This document shows, piece after piece, positions 8,691-20,515 of a stretch of DNA of 28,046 nt (its first letter is position 1; every line of letters begins with the position of its first letter). Made by a program: the position numbers and the translations under genes. The stretch is from positions 1 through 28,046 of the forward strand of contig CAJNDS010001223.1 of the NCBI GenBank assembly GCA_905221605.1. Direction: 5' to 3'. Origin of the DNA: Symbiodinium natans (Eukaryota; Sar; Dinophyceae; Suessiales; Symbiodiniaceae). The notes beneath the pieces were generated by a model, which saw only the letters and a list, made by a program, of their open reading frames with translations, was not told the DNA's origin and made no database searches.

Positions 8691-9170
8691 ATGCCCATGT
8701 TTGTCTCACATCCTTGAGCGGCACTTCGCACGCGTGACGAACATGGAGAAAGGAGAGATTGTGTGAAAGCGATAGAAAATGCGCCCTATCCGAACTGCCA
8801 GCATGCGTCCCCCCCGTAGCTATGCTTCTGCTCACCGTCTACACGTCCTTACCTTCAAAAACTTAGGCCCAAGTATGCACATGTTTGTCTCACATCCGTC
8901 AGCGGCACTTCACAAACATTGACAAACGAGAGCTTCTGTGAAAGAGAAAGGGAGAGCTAGACAGAATGCGCCCTCTCCGACGTGGCCAAAACCTTACCGT
9001 CGCTATGCTTCTGCTCACCGTCTCCACGTCCTTACCTTCAAAAACTTAGGCGCATGCCCAAGCATGTCCATGTTTATCCCACATCCTTGAGCGGCACTTA
9101 CGCGCGCGAGATTGTGTGAGAAAACGAGAGCGTGAGAGAGTGTGAAAGAAACTGTGCCCTGCTCTGTAGG
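8691..9170. repeat. Three diverged tandem repeats of about 185 bp (copy 1)
   Basis: Blocks begin at 8691, 8875 and 9064, each with an ATG(C/T)(C/A)CATGTTT(G/A)T(C/T) start followed by a CACATCC element and a GCGGCACTT element. The first two also share ATGCTTCTGCTCACCGTCT near their ends. Steps are 184 and 189 bp. The third block is cut short where the satellite begins at about 9171. No credible ORF is present. From 8283 to 9170 I see only this and the G-rich repeats. Confidence 0.75.
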
Positions 9171-10032
9171 ACCAAAAAGCGAAAACACCCTCCAAAATAT
9201 AATCAAAACCATACAAAAACAATCAAGTTTGACATGTCGGGCGTAGTGACTTTTAGGGTTTAGGATGGTTGCCCTGACCCCACAAAAGGAAAACACCTTC
9301 AAAATATAGGCAAAACCCATACAAAAACAAGCAGAGAGCAAAAAAACACCAAAATCAAGTTTGACATGTTGGGTGTAGTAACTTTTAAGGTTTAGGATGG
9401 TTGCCCTGACCCCAAAAAGGAAAACACCTTTAAAAACATAGGCAAAACCATACAAAAACAAGCAGAGAGCAACAGAAACACCAAAATCAAGTTTGACATG
9501 TCGGGTGTAGTGACTTTTAAGGTTTAGGATGGTTGCCCTGACCCCACAAAAGGAAAACACCTTCAAAATATAGGCAAAACCCATACAAAAACAAGCAGAT
9601 AGCAAAACAACACCAAAATCAAGTTTGACATGTTGGGTGTAGTAACTTTTAAGGTTTAGGATGGTTGCCCTGACCCCAAAAAGGAAAACACCTTTAAAAA
9701 CATAGGCAAAACCATACAAAAACAAGCAGAGAGCAACAGAAACACCAAAATCAAGTTTGACATGTCGGGTGTAGTGACTTTTAAGGTTTAGGATGGTTGC
9801 CCTGACCCCAAAAAAGGAAAACACCTTCAAAATATAGGCAAAACCCATACAAAAACAAGCAGAAAGCGAAAACAACACCAAAATCAAGTTTGACATGTCG
9901 TGAATAATCCTGTTGCTGACAGGATGGCCTCCAAATCGGAGCGAATAGAATCTTCAGCTGTATGTCCGAGGGTTGCCTCCCGGATGCCAAAATCGACGGG
10001 CAACATCAGCGTGATTCAGCGTGGCATACACA
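9171..10032. repeat. 132/133 bp monomer array that opens satellite array 1
   Basis: After a diverged, shortened first monomer, units beginning CACCAAAATCAAGTTTGACA start at 9347, 9479, 9611, 9743 and 9876 (steps of 132, 132, 132 and 133 bp). The last is the 25 bp stub that leads into the 654 bp units. Two alternating monomer types are visible: one with CATGTTGGGTGTAGTAAC and one with CATGTCGGGTGTAGTGAC. Because 132 is a multiple of three, the minus strand stays open for a 293-codon hydrophobic ORF (9896-9015). The equivalent in array 2 is frameshifted, so I do not call it a gene. Confidence 0.93.
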
Positions 10033-12865
10033 TTTGACAAAGATTGCACAAGTACTGCAAAGGCCTACACGGGCAGGCATTCGAGCAGATCTGTTGTGAG
10101 GGAACGGACTGGGGCCGGGGCGTGTGCACATTTTTCGCAGAGGTCGAAGCCACTGTTGCTGCATCGAAATGTGACAGTAAAGACCTTCAGCCAACTGGAC
10201 TGGCAAGCGATGGGGGCAGATGGCACTCAATGGTAGCGATGTGTCACGAAGAAAGCGAAAACAACACCAAAATCAAGTTTGACATGTTGGGTGTAGTAAC
10301 TTTTAAGGTTTAGGATGGTTGCCCTGACCCCAAAAAGGAAAACACCTTTAAAAACATAGGCAAAACCATACAAAAACAAGCAGAGAGCAACAGAAACACC
10401 AAAATCAAGTTTGACATGTCGGGTGTAGTGACTTTTAAGGTTTAGGATGGTTGCCCTGACCCCAAAAAAGGAAAACACCTTCAAAATATAGGCAAAACCC
10501 ATACAAAAACAAGCAGAAAGCGAAAACAACACCAAAATCAAGTTTGACATGTCGTGAATAATCCTGTTGCTGACAGGATGGCCTCCAAATCGGAGCGAAT
10601 AGAATCTTCAGCTGTATGTCCGAGGGTTGCCTCCCGGATGCCAAAATCGACGGGCAACATCAGCGTGATTCAGCGTGGCATACACATTTGACAAAGATTG
10701 CACAAGTACTGCAAAGGCCTACACGGGCAGGCATTCGAGCAGATCTGTTGTGAGGGAACGGACTGGGGCCGGGGCGTGTGCACATTTTTCGCAGAGGTCG
10801 AAGCCACTGTTGCTGCATCGAAATGTGACAGTAAAGACCTTCAGCCAACTGGACTGGCAAGCGATGGGGGCAGATGGCACTCAATGGTAGCGATGTGTCA
10901 CGAAGAAAGCGAAAACAACACCAAAATCAAGTTTGACATGTTGGGTGTAGTAACTTTTAAGGTTTAGGATGGTTGCCCTGACCCCAAAAAGGAAAACACC
11001 CTTAAAAACATAGGCAAAACCATACAAAAACAAGCAGAGAGCAACAGAAACACCAAAATCAAGTTTGACATGTCGGGTGTAGTGACTTTTAAGGTTTAGG
11101 ATGGTTGCCCTGACCCCAAAAAAGGAAAACACCTTCAAAATATAGGCAAAACCCATACAAAAACAAGCAGAAAGCGAAAACAACACCAAAATCAAGTTTG
11201 ACATGTCGTGAATAATCCTGTTGCTGACAGGATGGCCTCCAAATCGGAGCGAATAGAATCTTCAGCTGTATGTCCGAGGGTTGCCTCCCGGATGCCAAAA
11301 TCGACGGGCAACATCAGCGTGATTCAGCGTGGCATACACATTTGACAAAGATTGCACAAGTACTGCAAAGGCCTACACGGGCAGGCATTCGAGCAGATCT
11401 GTTGTGAGGGAACGGACTGGGGCCGGGGCGTGTGCACATTTTTCGCAGAGGTCGAAGCCGCTGTTGCTGCATCGAAATGTGACGGTAAAGACCTTCAGCC
11501 AACTGGACTGGCAAGCGATGGGGGCAGATGGCACTCAATGGTAGCGATGTGTCACGAAGAAAGCGAAAACAACACCAAAATCAAGTTTGACATGTTGGGT
11601 GTAGTAACTTTTAAGGTTTAGGATGGTTGCCCTGACCCCAAAAAGGAAAACACCCTTAAAAACATAGGCAAAACCATACAAAAACAAGCAGAGAGCAACA
11701 GAAACACCAAAATCAAGTTTGACATGTCGGGTGTAGTGACTTTTAAGGTTTAGGATGGTTGCCCTGACCCCAAAAAAGGAAAACACCTTCAAAATATAGG
11801 CAAAACCCATACAAAAACAAGCAGAAAGCGAAAACAACACCAAAATCAAGTTTGACATGTCGTGAATAATCCTGTTGCTGACAGGATGGCCTCCAAATCG
11901 GAGCGAATAGAATCTTCAGCTGTATGTCCGAGGGTTGCCTCCCGGATGCCAAAATCGACGGGCAACATCAGCGTGATTCAGCGTGGCATACACATTTGAC
12001 AAAGATTGCACAAGTACTGCAAAGGCCTACACGGGCAGGCATTCGAGCAGATCTGTTGTGAGGGAACGGACTGGGGCCGGGGCGTGTGCACATTTTTCGC
12101 AGAGGTCGAAGCCGCTGTTGCTGCATCGAAATGTGACGGTAAAGACCTTCAGCCAACTGGACTGGCAAGCGATGGGGGCAGATGGTACTCAATGGTAGCG
12201 ATGTGTCACGAAGAAAGCGAAAACAACACCAAAATCAAGTTTGACATGTTGGGTGTAGTAACTTTTAAGGTTTAGGATGGTTGCCCTGACCCCAAAAAGG
12301 AAAACACCTTTAAAAACATAGGCAAAACCATACAAAAACAAGCAGAGAGCAACAGAAACACCAAAATCAAGTTTGACATGTCGGGTGTAGTGACTTTTAA
12401 GGTTTAGGATGGTTGCCCTGACCCCAAAAAAGGAAAACACCTTCAAAATATAGGCAAAACCCATACAAAAACAAGCAGAAAGCGAAAACAACACCAAAAT
12501 CAAGTTTGACATGTCGTGAATAATCCTGTTGCTGACAGGATGGCCTCCAAATCGGAGCGAATAGAATCTTCAGCTGTATGTCCGAGGGTTGCCTCCCGGA
12601 TGCCAAAATCGACGGGCAACATCAGCGTGATTCAGCGTGGCATACACATTTGACAAAGATTGCACAAGTACTGCAAAGGCCTACACGGGCAGGCATTCGA
12701 GCAGATCTGTTGTGAGGGAACGGACTGGGGCCGGGGCGTGTGCACATTTTTCGCAGAGGTCGAAGCCGCTGTTGCTGCATCGAAATGTGACGGTAAAGAC
12801 CTTCAGCCAACTGGACTGGCAAGCGATGGGGGCAGATGGTACTCAATGGTAGCGATGTGTCACGA
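10033..12865. repeat. 654 bp higher-order satellite units, array 1 (five units)
   Basis: Unit heads at 10033, 10687, 11341, 11995 and 12649 are exactly 654 bp apart. The last unit is cut at 12865, where the next gene segment begins. The first two units share linked variants (CCACTGTTG and GACAGTAAAG); the last three do not. Each complete unit includes two 132/133 bp monomers, a 25 bp stub and a 7 bp stem hairpin (ATCCTGT, loop TGCTG, ACAGGAT). ORFs of 69-107 codons recur in every unit only because the units are copies. Confidence 0.95.
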
Positions 12866-13417
12866 TGATGCATCTAGAAACCAAATGTCATGGCAGAAGC
12901 CCGGACGGCTTGCGGGACTTGGCAAAGACTCTTCCCATTGCAACTGGCCTGCGAACATGATCTGCCAAGCGCATCTTTGAAAGTCGTGGCATGAGAACAG
13001 AAACAGCACCATGGTGTCCGCATCTCTCCAAGTGCGCGACCACTGCGGCATCCACCGGTGAAATCGCGACCGCCGCGCACCCAACCGCTGGAAGCTTCTT
13101 GGGCAGCTGTCGTGTGGTTTCGGATAAGAACAACAACGTGCACTGTAAGCAAGAGCCAAAGAGAAACAAGCAACCACATTCGATCAACATCTGGGCGATC
13201 AGCATGTTTGGTTGGCTGAGGTCAAGCCTTCAAGGTTCAAGGAGATCGTTACACATGGCACGTTCCGTGACCACATGCATAGGCGTGCTTGCATTCTGTA
13301 GAACGCACAACTTGACGCTGCTGGCCATCTGCCAACTGGCGATAGCTAACGCAGACACAGCAAAAACATATCTCAAGCAGGGTGGCTTGGACTTAGCTTC
13401 GCTAAACCGTTCACAGC

Positions 13418-13826
13418 TCAGGTCTCTTGACGCTCTTCACCAACAGCATTGTCGCGTGGACGTTGCGCTTCTTGACGTGGTCCGGCATCTGCGTTTTGCC
13501 GTCTGCGCAGTAGCCAGATCAGTGAGTCGTCGTCCAAATCGCCTGCTTTTCGCAGGAGGCGGCGGCGCTTTCTGACCTAAAGGAAAACTGCTTCGCACAC
13601 TGTCACACTGCATCAGAGCAGGCTACGCAAAAAGAAGTGCTCTTCTTGAGGATAGCAGCTTCGTTCTTGAGGGCTTTGCTGGCGCGCTTCAGTTCGTCCT
13701 GGCAAAAAAGGCACGTGTATGGGCAGCGTGCGCGCATAGGACAGAAAAGTCTCTTGGCACCTTCAGCTCTTGCCGCTGCCTTTTGAGATCTCGTACAACA
13801 TCGCCAGCAGCAGCTTCGGCACTCAT
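13418..13826 (-). CDS. Basic coiled-coil protein, copy 2
   Basis: This is copy 2 of the three-exon coiled-coil gene, at an offset of +11,345 bp. Exons are 13826-13761, 13698-13660 and 13576-13418. I saw no differences from copy 1 in the exons or at the splice signals. Confidence 0.5.
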
Positions 13827-14061
13827 GGCTGCAGCAACTACCGTGGCGCATGCACACGTCTCTCTTTCCACCCACTTGAGGACACACGAAGCAAAGCACG
13901 CGTTCCCGCTCAGAAACATTGCACACGCTGGGCCCTACTTCCAGCACCAAGAACGCATGGTCCTTTCCACCATGTTGCACCTTCCCCAAGCAGTATCACA
14001 CATCCCGCTTGTCGGACGTTGGAGCTTCAAGCATTGAGCGCTTCCGGTCCCACGGCGAGCT

Positions 14062-15774
14062 TTACTCTTTAAACAAAAGGTCATACGCATAGCCCATGGC
14101 GCGATTTCGCGGCCATATGCATTGGCTTGCTTCTTTCGAAGGTGGAGAACGACCCGCTGCTTGAGGGTCTATTTCAAAAGCTTGCAGCTTCTTGGACAGA
14201 CAAGGCAGAGCTTCGCCCAGACACCCTGTCAAACTAAAGGATTTGCGCCACGATCTGCGGGCTCTCATGAGCAAACGTACCCAGTCCAACTTGCTGACTT
14301 GTCCGTCACCAAGCTGTCGTAAGATTTGGTACTCCGTTCGGAGCCACCACTTGAAAGAGAAGAAGCCGCGCACGTCGAGCGGCTGCAGCAGGAATGTTGC
14401 GCCGGCCGGCACGAAATTCAATTTGATGTCAACCTCGCACGCCCGTAGAAAGACTTCTTTGGAAAGGTGGCATGGAGCCACATCGAGGGTGAGAACCGGT
14501 TCCAGCAACCATCTCCAACCGTCCAACGCTAGCGAAATCAGGTCCAGCATTGCCAAAAGCAGTGATGTGGAGTTCCATGAGGAGACTGTTCGCCAGACAT
14601 GTGTCCCCGGGCGGCATTCTGCGGCCACTGTCTGCATCAAGCCCAGTGTAAACACGGACTTATTCCCGATGACGAAATGTGGCAAGCTCTGCTGAAGCTC
14701 GTCGTTGTCTGATATCACTGCCACATAGCTCACAAATGTCCGCAAGTCACCCTTGCGAACCGGCAGACGTGGGCCCTCCACGTCTGCTCCCCAGTGGCGG
14801 CGTTGGACCACCAAGCCACAAAGAGGGTGCGGCGTCAGAGCTACAGATGTCTCATCAAGGTTGAGATGCAAAAGACGTCGGGGTGCACTTGCATGTCGAA
14901 GGAAGCTGAGCGATTGGAAGAACACCGCCACCTCTGCCCGGACACAAATTCAGATTTGGGCCCCCCATTTTTTGGGCCAGAAAGCGGTCCCGTTTTTGGT
15001 ACTGGGCCGATTTGCAACTCCAAATATGATGCTTGCTTGTGACCCCAAAAAAGGCTCCTCAATCTATGCAAAAAGTCTTAACTTCAGAAGAAAATGCACC
15101 CAAGCCTTCTGGGGCAAGCGCGCAGGCTCCACAGCCACACGCACTGGCACGGTTCCTCTACTCACATCCCAACGTTTACACCATCGCTGCAACCACTTCC
15201 GGCCGCCACGGTTTGTGGCAGCCCGGCAGCCAGCATGATCACCCAATCTTCGTCGAAACTCGAAGAAGGCCGCCTCCGAGGTCGGAGCCGAGTGACAACG
15301 AAAGTTCTGCTGCCGAACCCAGCGAAAAAGGTTGGCCTCTGCCAAGAAAACGTGAGCTTCTCGAGAAGCATGTTTTTGGGCCGCCGTCTGCGGATCTGTA
15401 CAGGCATGAACATCAGAAGCCGCAGCTTCCCGGTAAAGATTCTGGACAAACGTAATGCTTGGCAGCGTGTCGTCAGACGCTGCACGCCTCTGTAGTTGTC
15501 GGGCGTGCTGCATGGCCACTATTGCATTGTGACCGCTGAGAACATAGGTACACAAGACCTGATGCCGCTGCTTTGGGGAAAGTCCGCACGGCCAACTCAC
15601 TCTGTGGGCTTTTCGGGCTGCCCTGACAAGCGGCCGCTGTCCTTCTCGCAAGCGCTGTTGCAGCTCGCGGCAGGTCCGCTTCAGAGAACACAAGCGACAG
15701 GTAGCTGCTTGGCAACGGCACTCCATGGTACAGAGCACTTCAGCACCGCAAAGCACTTCCTTTTGGAGGCTCAT
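14062..15774 (-). CDS. DDE_1 / pogo-like transposase, copy 2
   Basis: This copy is intact in the same two-exon form: exon 1 from ATG 15774 to about 15070, exon 2 about 14931-14062. The three catalytic Asp residues and the Trp/Arg-rich DNA-binding segment are unchanged. The one difference noticed from copy 1 is Phe for Leu at residue 170 of exon 1. Copy 3 also has Phe, so Leu is probably the derived state in copy 1. Confidence 0.75.
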
Positions 15775-16511
15775 GCGCAGGCAAACTGCGGAAGTGCGAA
15801 AACGTCAGACGAGGCTTGGAGATGTACCTCTTGCAAGATTTCGTCGACAGTCTGCCTGCACCACTACCAACTACGTCGCTGACTCCTGACGCTAAGAACT
15901 TGGCCAGACATGCACACGACAAGCTGTGACGAACGACAGTCAAATACGGTCGATTCAATCTCGGCAAGGGCAACACAATGGCCCTCTATCCTTACGTCAT
16001 GGTCGATGTGCGAACCAACAACGACTTGGCAATACAGCAGCGGTAACCCGCAACATACTTGGAAATACCTGGCTTTCCTGCACCCCAAACTGGGGCCGCT
16101 GGTAAGGCACCGTGGAACAACAACAGTTGAGATCTGGCCAACCACCATCTTGCCGCCGGCCTTAAGATGACAGAGTCCCCCTCCAGAGACCTCCCTTACC
16201 AGTTTGGGCAAGTGTCCACCCTTCAACAGCGGAAATCTGGCCAAACGCCGTCTTGCAGCGACTTGGCACGACCTTCTGCGTCGGTGCAAAAGGAACGTCA
16301 AAGTAACCTGGACCTGACTTGGAGCTGGAACACCCCCAGGGTAACCCGCACATGAGCGTCCCGACGCCGAGCGGACAGCCTGTGCGCCGGTGAGAGCTTC
16401 CCAAGGCGCAGCATCATCGGCAAAAAAAGGGGGAGGGGTGCACGAGCAAGATGAACACCGTCCTGAGCCACGGCGGATAGGAGCAAAAAAAGGGGAGAGG
16501 GGTTTGAGCAA
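15705..16511. other. Ambiguous coding content, copy 2
   Basis: This is the equivalent of the 4360-5166 stretch at +11,345 bp. The minus-strand open frame (16511-15864) and the interrupted plus-strand frame are both kept. One G-to-C change near 16118 is the only difference noticed. The copies are too similar to show which frame is under selection. Confidence 0.3.
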
Positions 16512-16694
16512 TGGTGAGCATCAGCAAACAAAAAGGAGGGGCGTCAGGTACTTGCAGGCAAAGCCGCTTCCCCTAGCCCCTTGAGCCCTAAAGTCTTCTT
16601 CTGCTGTCTTCTTCTGGCGTCTCCACCTAGACAACCGGGCAGTGGAAAGATGAACACTCTTGCACGCAACAGGCTGTCTGTGACACTGTGCTAG

Positions 16695-17348
16695 GTGTGC
16701 CAGAAGCGGCGTGAAGCCAACTGGACGCGTAAAAGCCAGACAGCTATCGAGCTTGCAACATGCCTTTTTCGAGACGATGGTGCTCAAGCCTGCGCACGTT
16801 TGAACGCAACAGCTGGCATCTGTCAGAAGCATGGAAGCTGCCCGCGTACTGTCAACCACAAACCACTGGAACATGTGTACAATTGGCATGCGCCTTCACA
16901 GCAATCTGATGTACTCAGGCTTATGGAAGACATAGCTGACAGCTTCGGAAGAAAGGATGCAGGACATGTGAACGATGCACAGGACGGAGAGCAACAAGTC
17001 TGGAAATCCAAGGTTGTCGCCTGCCTGTTGCCTGGATTTGGCGTGCACCCGATGGCAAGCAGCAGTTTTCCTGTCGCACATCAGTTGAGCCCGACTTGGC
17101 TGGGCATGACAAGCCAGAGCATGCGGGCATTCGCAGGCCTCAGCACACGCGCGGCCGCGGCCCGCCCTCCCGCCCAAGCCCCCTCCCACCGCCCTACATG
17201 CTTGAAAAAAAGCGGGCGCGGTTCAAAGCAAGCTCAAAAATCAAGAAAACATGTCAAAAATCATGCATGCCCGAGCCGTTCAGAACGAAGGACAACACTT
17301 CCAAAACATTGTTGCATGTGGAAAAAGCCTTTGTCTGCTCCAACTTGA
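16695..17348 (+). CDS. Unrecognised plus-strand ORF, copy 2
   Basis: This is copy 2 of the 217-codon plus-strand ORF, with a predicted protein identical to copy 1. It again lies tail to tail with the Rep-like gene. Identity between copies is too high to tell whether it is maintained as a protein. Confidence 0.3.
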   Translation: MCQKRREANWTRKSQTAIELATCLFRDDGAQACARLNATAGICQKHGSCPRTVNHKPLEHVYNWHAPSQQSDVLRLMEDIADSFGRKDAGHVNDAQDGEQQVWKSKVVACLLPGFGVHPMASSSFPVAHQLSPTWLGMTSQSMRAFAGLSTRAAAARPPAQAPSHRPTCLKKSGRGSKQAQKSRKHVKNHACPSRSERRTTLPKHCCMWKKPLSAPT

Positions 17349-17524
17349 AAGGAAAAACAGTTATTTGTATTTTTCAATCGGTTCTTGAGCCAGAGCTGCC
17401 TCCTGGCGTCCATTTCTGCCCCCAAAAGCGGCTTGCCCAAAAATGGTTGCAGAGTCTTCCCCTATCATTATATGGCTTCGTGGTTTAGGCACAGAGCACA
17501 GACAGAGTTCCGGCTTCTTGGCTT

Positions 17525-19168
17525 TCACGTCTCATACAGCGGCTGCTTGCAGTCTATACAGATTGAATTACCTTCGAGCCACTCGCGCTCCTCGCTCTGC
17601 AACTCCTCCAGCTCACGCAGCCAAGAGTTCGACGTCAGAATCATAGCGACGTTGTAGACATACACACTGTAGGTGAACAGATTTGTTCCAGAGTGGGCGA
17701 GCGTAACCTCTTCTGTGGATCCCTGAAACAGGCGACGATTGCGCAAAACCATGTCCGCGGAACCTTCATCATACAAGATGGCGCGGTGGACCAAAGGGTT
17801 GAAGCCACGCAAGTCAGGCTGACTCACGCCACAGCAGTTGAGCTCTAGTGTCTGGCGATGACCGAAGAGGCTGCGAGCATAGATTGTTTTACCAAGTCGC
17901 GTGGGACCAGTTAAAACAAGGAAGCTCCTTCGGAACATGGGGCGGGCGAACTGTGGCAAGAAGTCGCGCTGGACCTGCTCCAGCACAACGGCTGTCTTCA
18001 TGAGGGGCTGAAGGTCCAGGAGCGCTTGCGCCTTGCGCGCTGCAACGGCCTCTGTCTGCATGCACTGTGCATGGAACTTCATGTTGTCTAAATAGGCTTT
18101 CACGTGCTTCTTGCAGCGCAGGTACTCCTTCTCCGCAACCTGCTCCGTAATTTTACAGGCCTGCCATAAATTGGTAATCCAATCCGGCGCAATTGGAAAG
18201 GTGGTGAAGGCAGGAGCTGTCGTCGTCATATGAATGGAGCCAATCTTCGGAACCTGTAAATAATAATGCCCCTGATCGTATGCCTTTCGGCAAGCTTTTC
18301 CACGAGCTTGCTTGCACTCCACAGACTGATGCGGAACGGCACCACGAAACAACAGACTGGGCTTCGGCAGAGTCACCGTCTGTCCTTACTTTTACCCCAC
18401 AAAACTACCGGCAAGGACCCAGGAGGAACGCCCGAAGCGGCGGTGGAAACAGTGGGTCATGTTCACATCAACCCTTTGAAACAGGGCACCTAATTAGCTA
18501 ACTGCACCGGCGACCGCAAAACCGAGCCAGGACGCAGAACATAACCAACTAACCTGCGCCAAGCATCTCGAGTCAAACATCAGATGAAAGTGGATGCTGG
18601 GCACCAGCTTCTCCAGACTCACAGCGGTGTGCAGCTCACACGCAAGAGTCATACGATCCAGCTTGCTTTGCCGTAGCTGCTGCGCAAAGCGTTGGAACTC
18701 ATCCCAAAGGCTTGCAACCTCGACATTGTCCTGCAAGAGGCGACAGATATCGGCAATCCGCGACTCCCCTTCTGCCAACATTGCACTTGCCCCGGCATCT
18801 GTAATCCTGGACCAGGAGCCAGAGTATCTGAACATCGTGCCACTGCCGCGGTAGGAAGGCAGCGGTTGCTCATTCAAGACTATGGGGGGTTCTGCGTGCC
18901 AGGAGGCAAGCAAAGCTCTTGCTGCAGCCATGAGATGAGCAGGCACTTGGCCCAGCATGGCCTGTAGAACTGGAACCTTGTCTATGCTGGTAAACTCCAC
19001 TCGCAGGACATTGCGCCTCTCATGACCATGTGAGCCTTCCTCGACCATTCTCCTCGCAACCCACGTGTCTCGGACAAGGGTCTGGAGCTGGGTCCGTGTT
19101 TGCCTGCTGTTTTCTCCCTCCGGCGGACTCTGCTTGCCCTGCAAACGACGACGTTTTGCGGGCAACAT
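17525..19168 (-). CDS. rep-like: Rep-like rolling-circle initiator, copy 2
   Basis: This is copy 2, with both exons open: 19168-18554 and 18379-17525. The donor, the acceptor, the His-x-His motif, Walker A, Walker B and motif C are all unchanged. No amino-acid difference from copy 1 was seen. Two adjacent intact copies argue for recent amplification or homogenisation and against old, decaying integrations. Confidence 0.82.
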
Positions 19169-19195
19169 GGCTCAGGCAAAATGCCCGGATTTACA

Positions 19196-19390
19196 TGCAC
19201 GGCACGTGCCAATTAGAGACAGGCAGTCACGCTTCTGTCAGATTCCCACGCAGTTACACAAACCATACGGCGCTCCCGTTTAGTTAGAGGGTTTGTGGGA
19301 AAGAGTCACCTGCACGGTACGTACCAGTTAGAAGCAGGAACTCACGCTTGTGTCAGATTCCCCTGCAGTTACGCAAACCATGTGGTGCTC
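19196..19390. repeat. Pair of 80 bp direct repeats with palindromes, copy 2
   Basis: This is copy 2 of the direct-repeat pair upstream of Rep. The palindromes are at 19201-19210 and 19316-19325, identical to copy 1. Confidence 0.85.
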
Positions 19391-19469
19391 ATGAAAAGTG
19401 GTGAGCTCTTTGGTGAGAGGCACTGAAGCTCACTGTCCAAGCCTGCGAAACGCTGCGCAGGAACGTGAC

Positions 19470-19627
19470 AGGACCCAATGTCTACCTTCTCTCATTGCAG
19501 AAACCATTACCGCAGGACCGCACAGGACAAGCCACGTACGAGAACTGCAAGATGACACGCGTGGTCCTGCAAAACCGTTGTGGGACAATAGAATTATTAG
19601 TCCAAAAAACGGATTTGCAGGACCACG
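19470..19627. promoter_or_regulatory. Origin-like stem-loop with AGGAC repeats, copy 2
   Basis: Copy 2 of the stem-loop (arms 19560-19586 and 19600-19627) and the AGGAC motifs, with no difference seen from copy 1. Confidence 0.55.
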
Positions 19628-19804
19628 GGTTTTCGAGGCCTGCTTTCCCGGAACGTTTCGCGGGGCCGCGTGCCCAGAGCAAGCTTCTAGTGGTCTCCAG
19701 GTCTTTGGCCACGAGGTGGTAGGAGACGAAGGAACGTCCACAATGGGACTGGCTGCCCCGGAACTCCAAGGGAACATCCCTGGGCTGGGTTGTTCGTGGG
19801 GTGT

Positions 19805-19925
19805 GAGCAAAATGAGCACCAGGGATGCAGCATGAGCATGACAAAGGGGGGCGTTTGAGCAAAACGAGCACCAGGGATATGAGCATCACACAGGGGGGGG
19901 GCGTCTGAGCAAAACGAACAACATG
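19805..19925 (+). repeat. 50-52 bp G-rich tandem repeats, copy 2
   Basis: The same two-and-a-half unit minisatellite as at 8460-8580, including the long G run. Confidence 0.8.
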
Positions 19926-20035
19926 TATTTCATGTACCTGTTTCTGTACACGTCACGTGCAGAGACGCGCAAAGCACAAGCATTGCGGCGCCATTATGCA
20001 GTGGTCTTGCCTCAACCCAAGAACTTGGCCGAAGC

Positions 20036-20515
20036 ATGCCCATGTTTGTCTCACATCCTTGAGCGGCACTTCGCACGCGTGACGAACATGGAGAAAGGAG
20101 AGATTGTGTGAAAGCGATAGAAAATGCGCCCTATCCGAACTGCCAGCATGCGTCCCCCCCGTAGCTATGCTTCTGCTCACCGTCTACACGTCCTTACCTT
20201 CAAAAACTTAGGCCCAAGTATGCACATGTTTGTCTCACATCCGTCAGCGGCACTTCACAAACATTGACAAACGAGAGCTTCTGTGAAAGAGAAAGGGAGA
20301 GCTAGACAGAATGCGCCCTCTCCGACGTGGCCAAAACCTTACCGTCGCTATGCTTCTGCTCACCGTCTCCACGTCCTTACCTTCAAAAACTTAGGCGCAT
20401 GCCCAAGCATGTCCATGTTTATCCCACATCCTTGAGCGGCACTTACGCGCGCGAGATTGTGTGAGAAAACGAGAGCGTGAGAGAGTGTGAAAGAAACTGT
20501 GCCCTGCTCTGTAGG
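20036..20515. repeat. Three diverged tandem repeats of about 185 bp, copy 2
   Basis: Copy 2 of the diverged triple repeat (blocks at 20036, 20220 and 20409), ending at the satellite boundary at 20516. Confidence 0.75.

Larger units (their letters stand above)
1521..12865. repeat. Composite tandem repeat unit, copy 1 (11,345 bp)
   Basis: This is the first complete unit: a 7,650 bp gene segment (1521-9170) and a 3,695 bp satellite array (9171-12865). The same order and orientation recurs from 12866 at an offset of exactly 11,345 bp. Gene content is a coiled-coil protein, a DDE_1-like transposase and a Rep-like protein, all on the minus strand, plus one plus-strand ORF. I found no terminal inverted repeat or target-site duplication at the edges of the gene segment, so it is described as a repeat unit and not as a defined transposon. 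Confidence 0.93.

Noticed and set aside
8814-8837. Possible relic of the dinoflagellate spliced leader (CCGTAGC then GCTCA)
   Set aside because: The alignment needs a 2-base insertion and several mismatches, and the sister copy at about 8997 has CCGTCGC, so it is explained as part of the 185 bp tandem repeat.
1521-9170. Terminal inverted repeats or target-site duplication bounding the 7,650 bp segment as a transposon
   Set aside because: The two ends (starting TGATGCATCTAGAAACC and ending CTGCTCTGTAGG) share no inverted match, and no duplicated target could be recognised by eye.
9015-9896. 293-codon minus-strand ORF encoding a repeated 44-residue hydrophobic, membrane-like protein
   Set aside because: It exists because the 132 bp monomer is a multiple of three. 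The equivalent in array 2 is broken by a 1 bp insertion at about 20995, and the same sequence recurs throughout the satellite as fragments.
9171-12865. CRISPR-like regular array
   Set aside because: Monomers are contiguous and long (132 or 654 bp) with no unique spacers, and the setting is eukaryotic.
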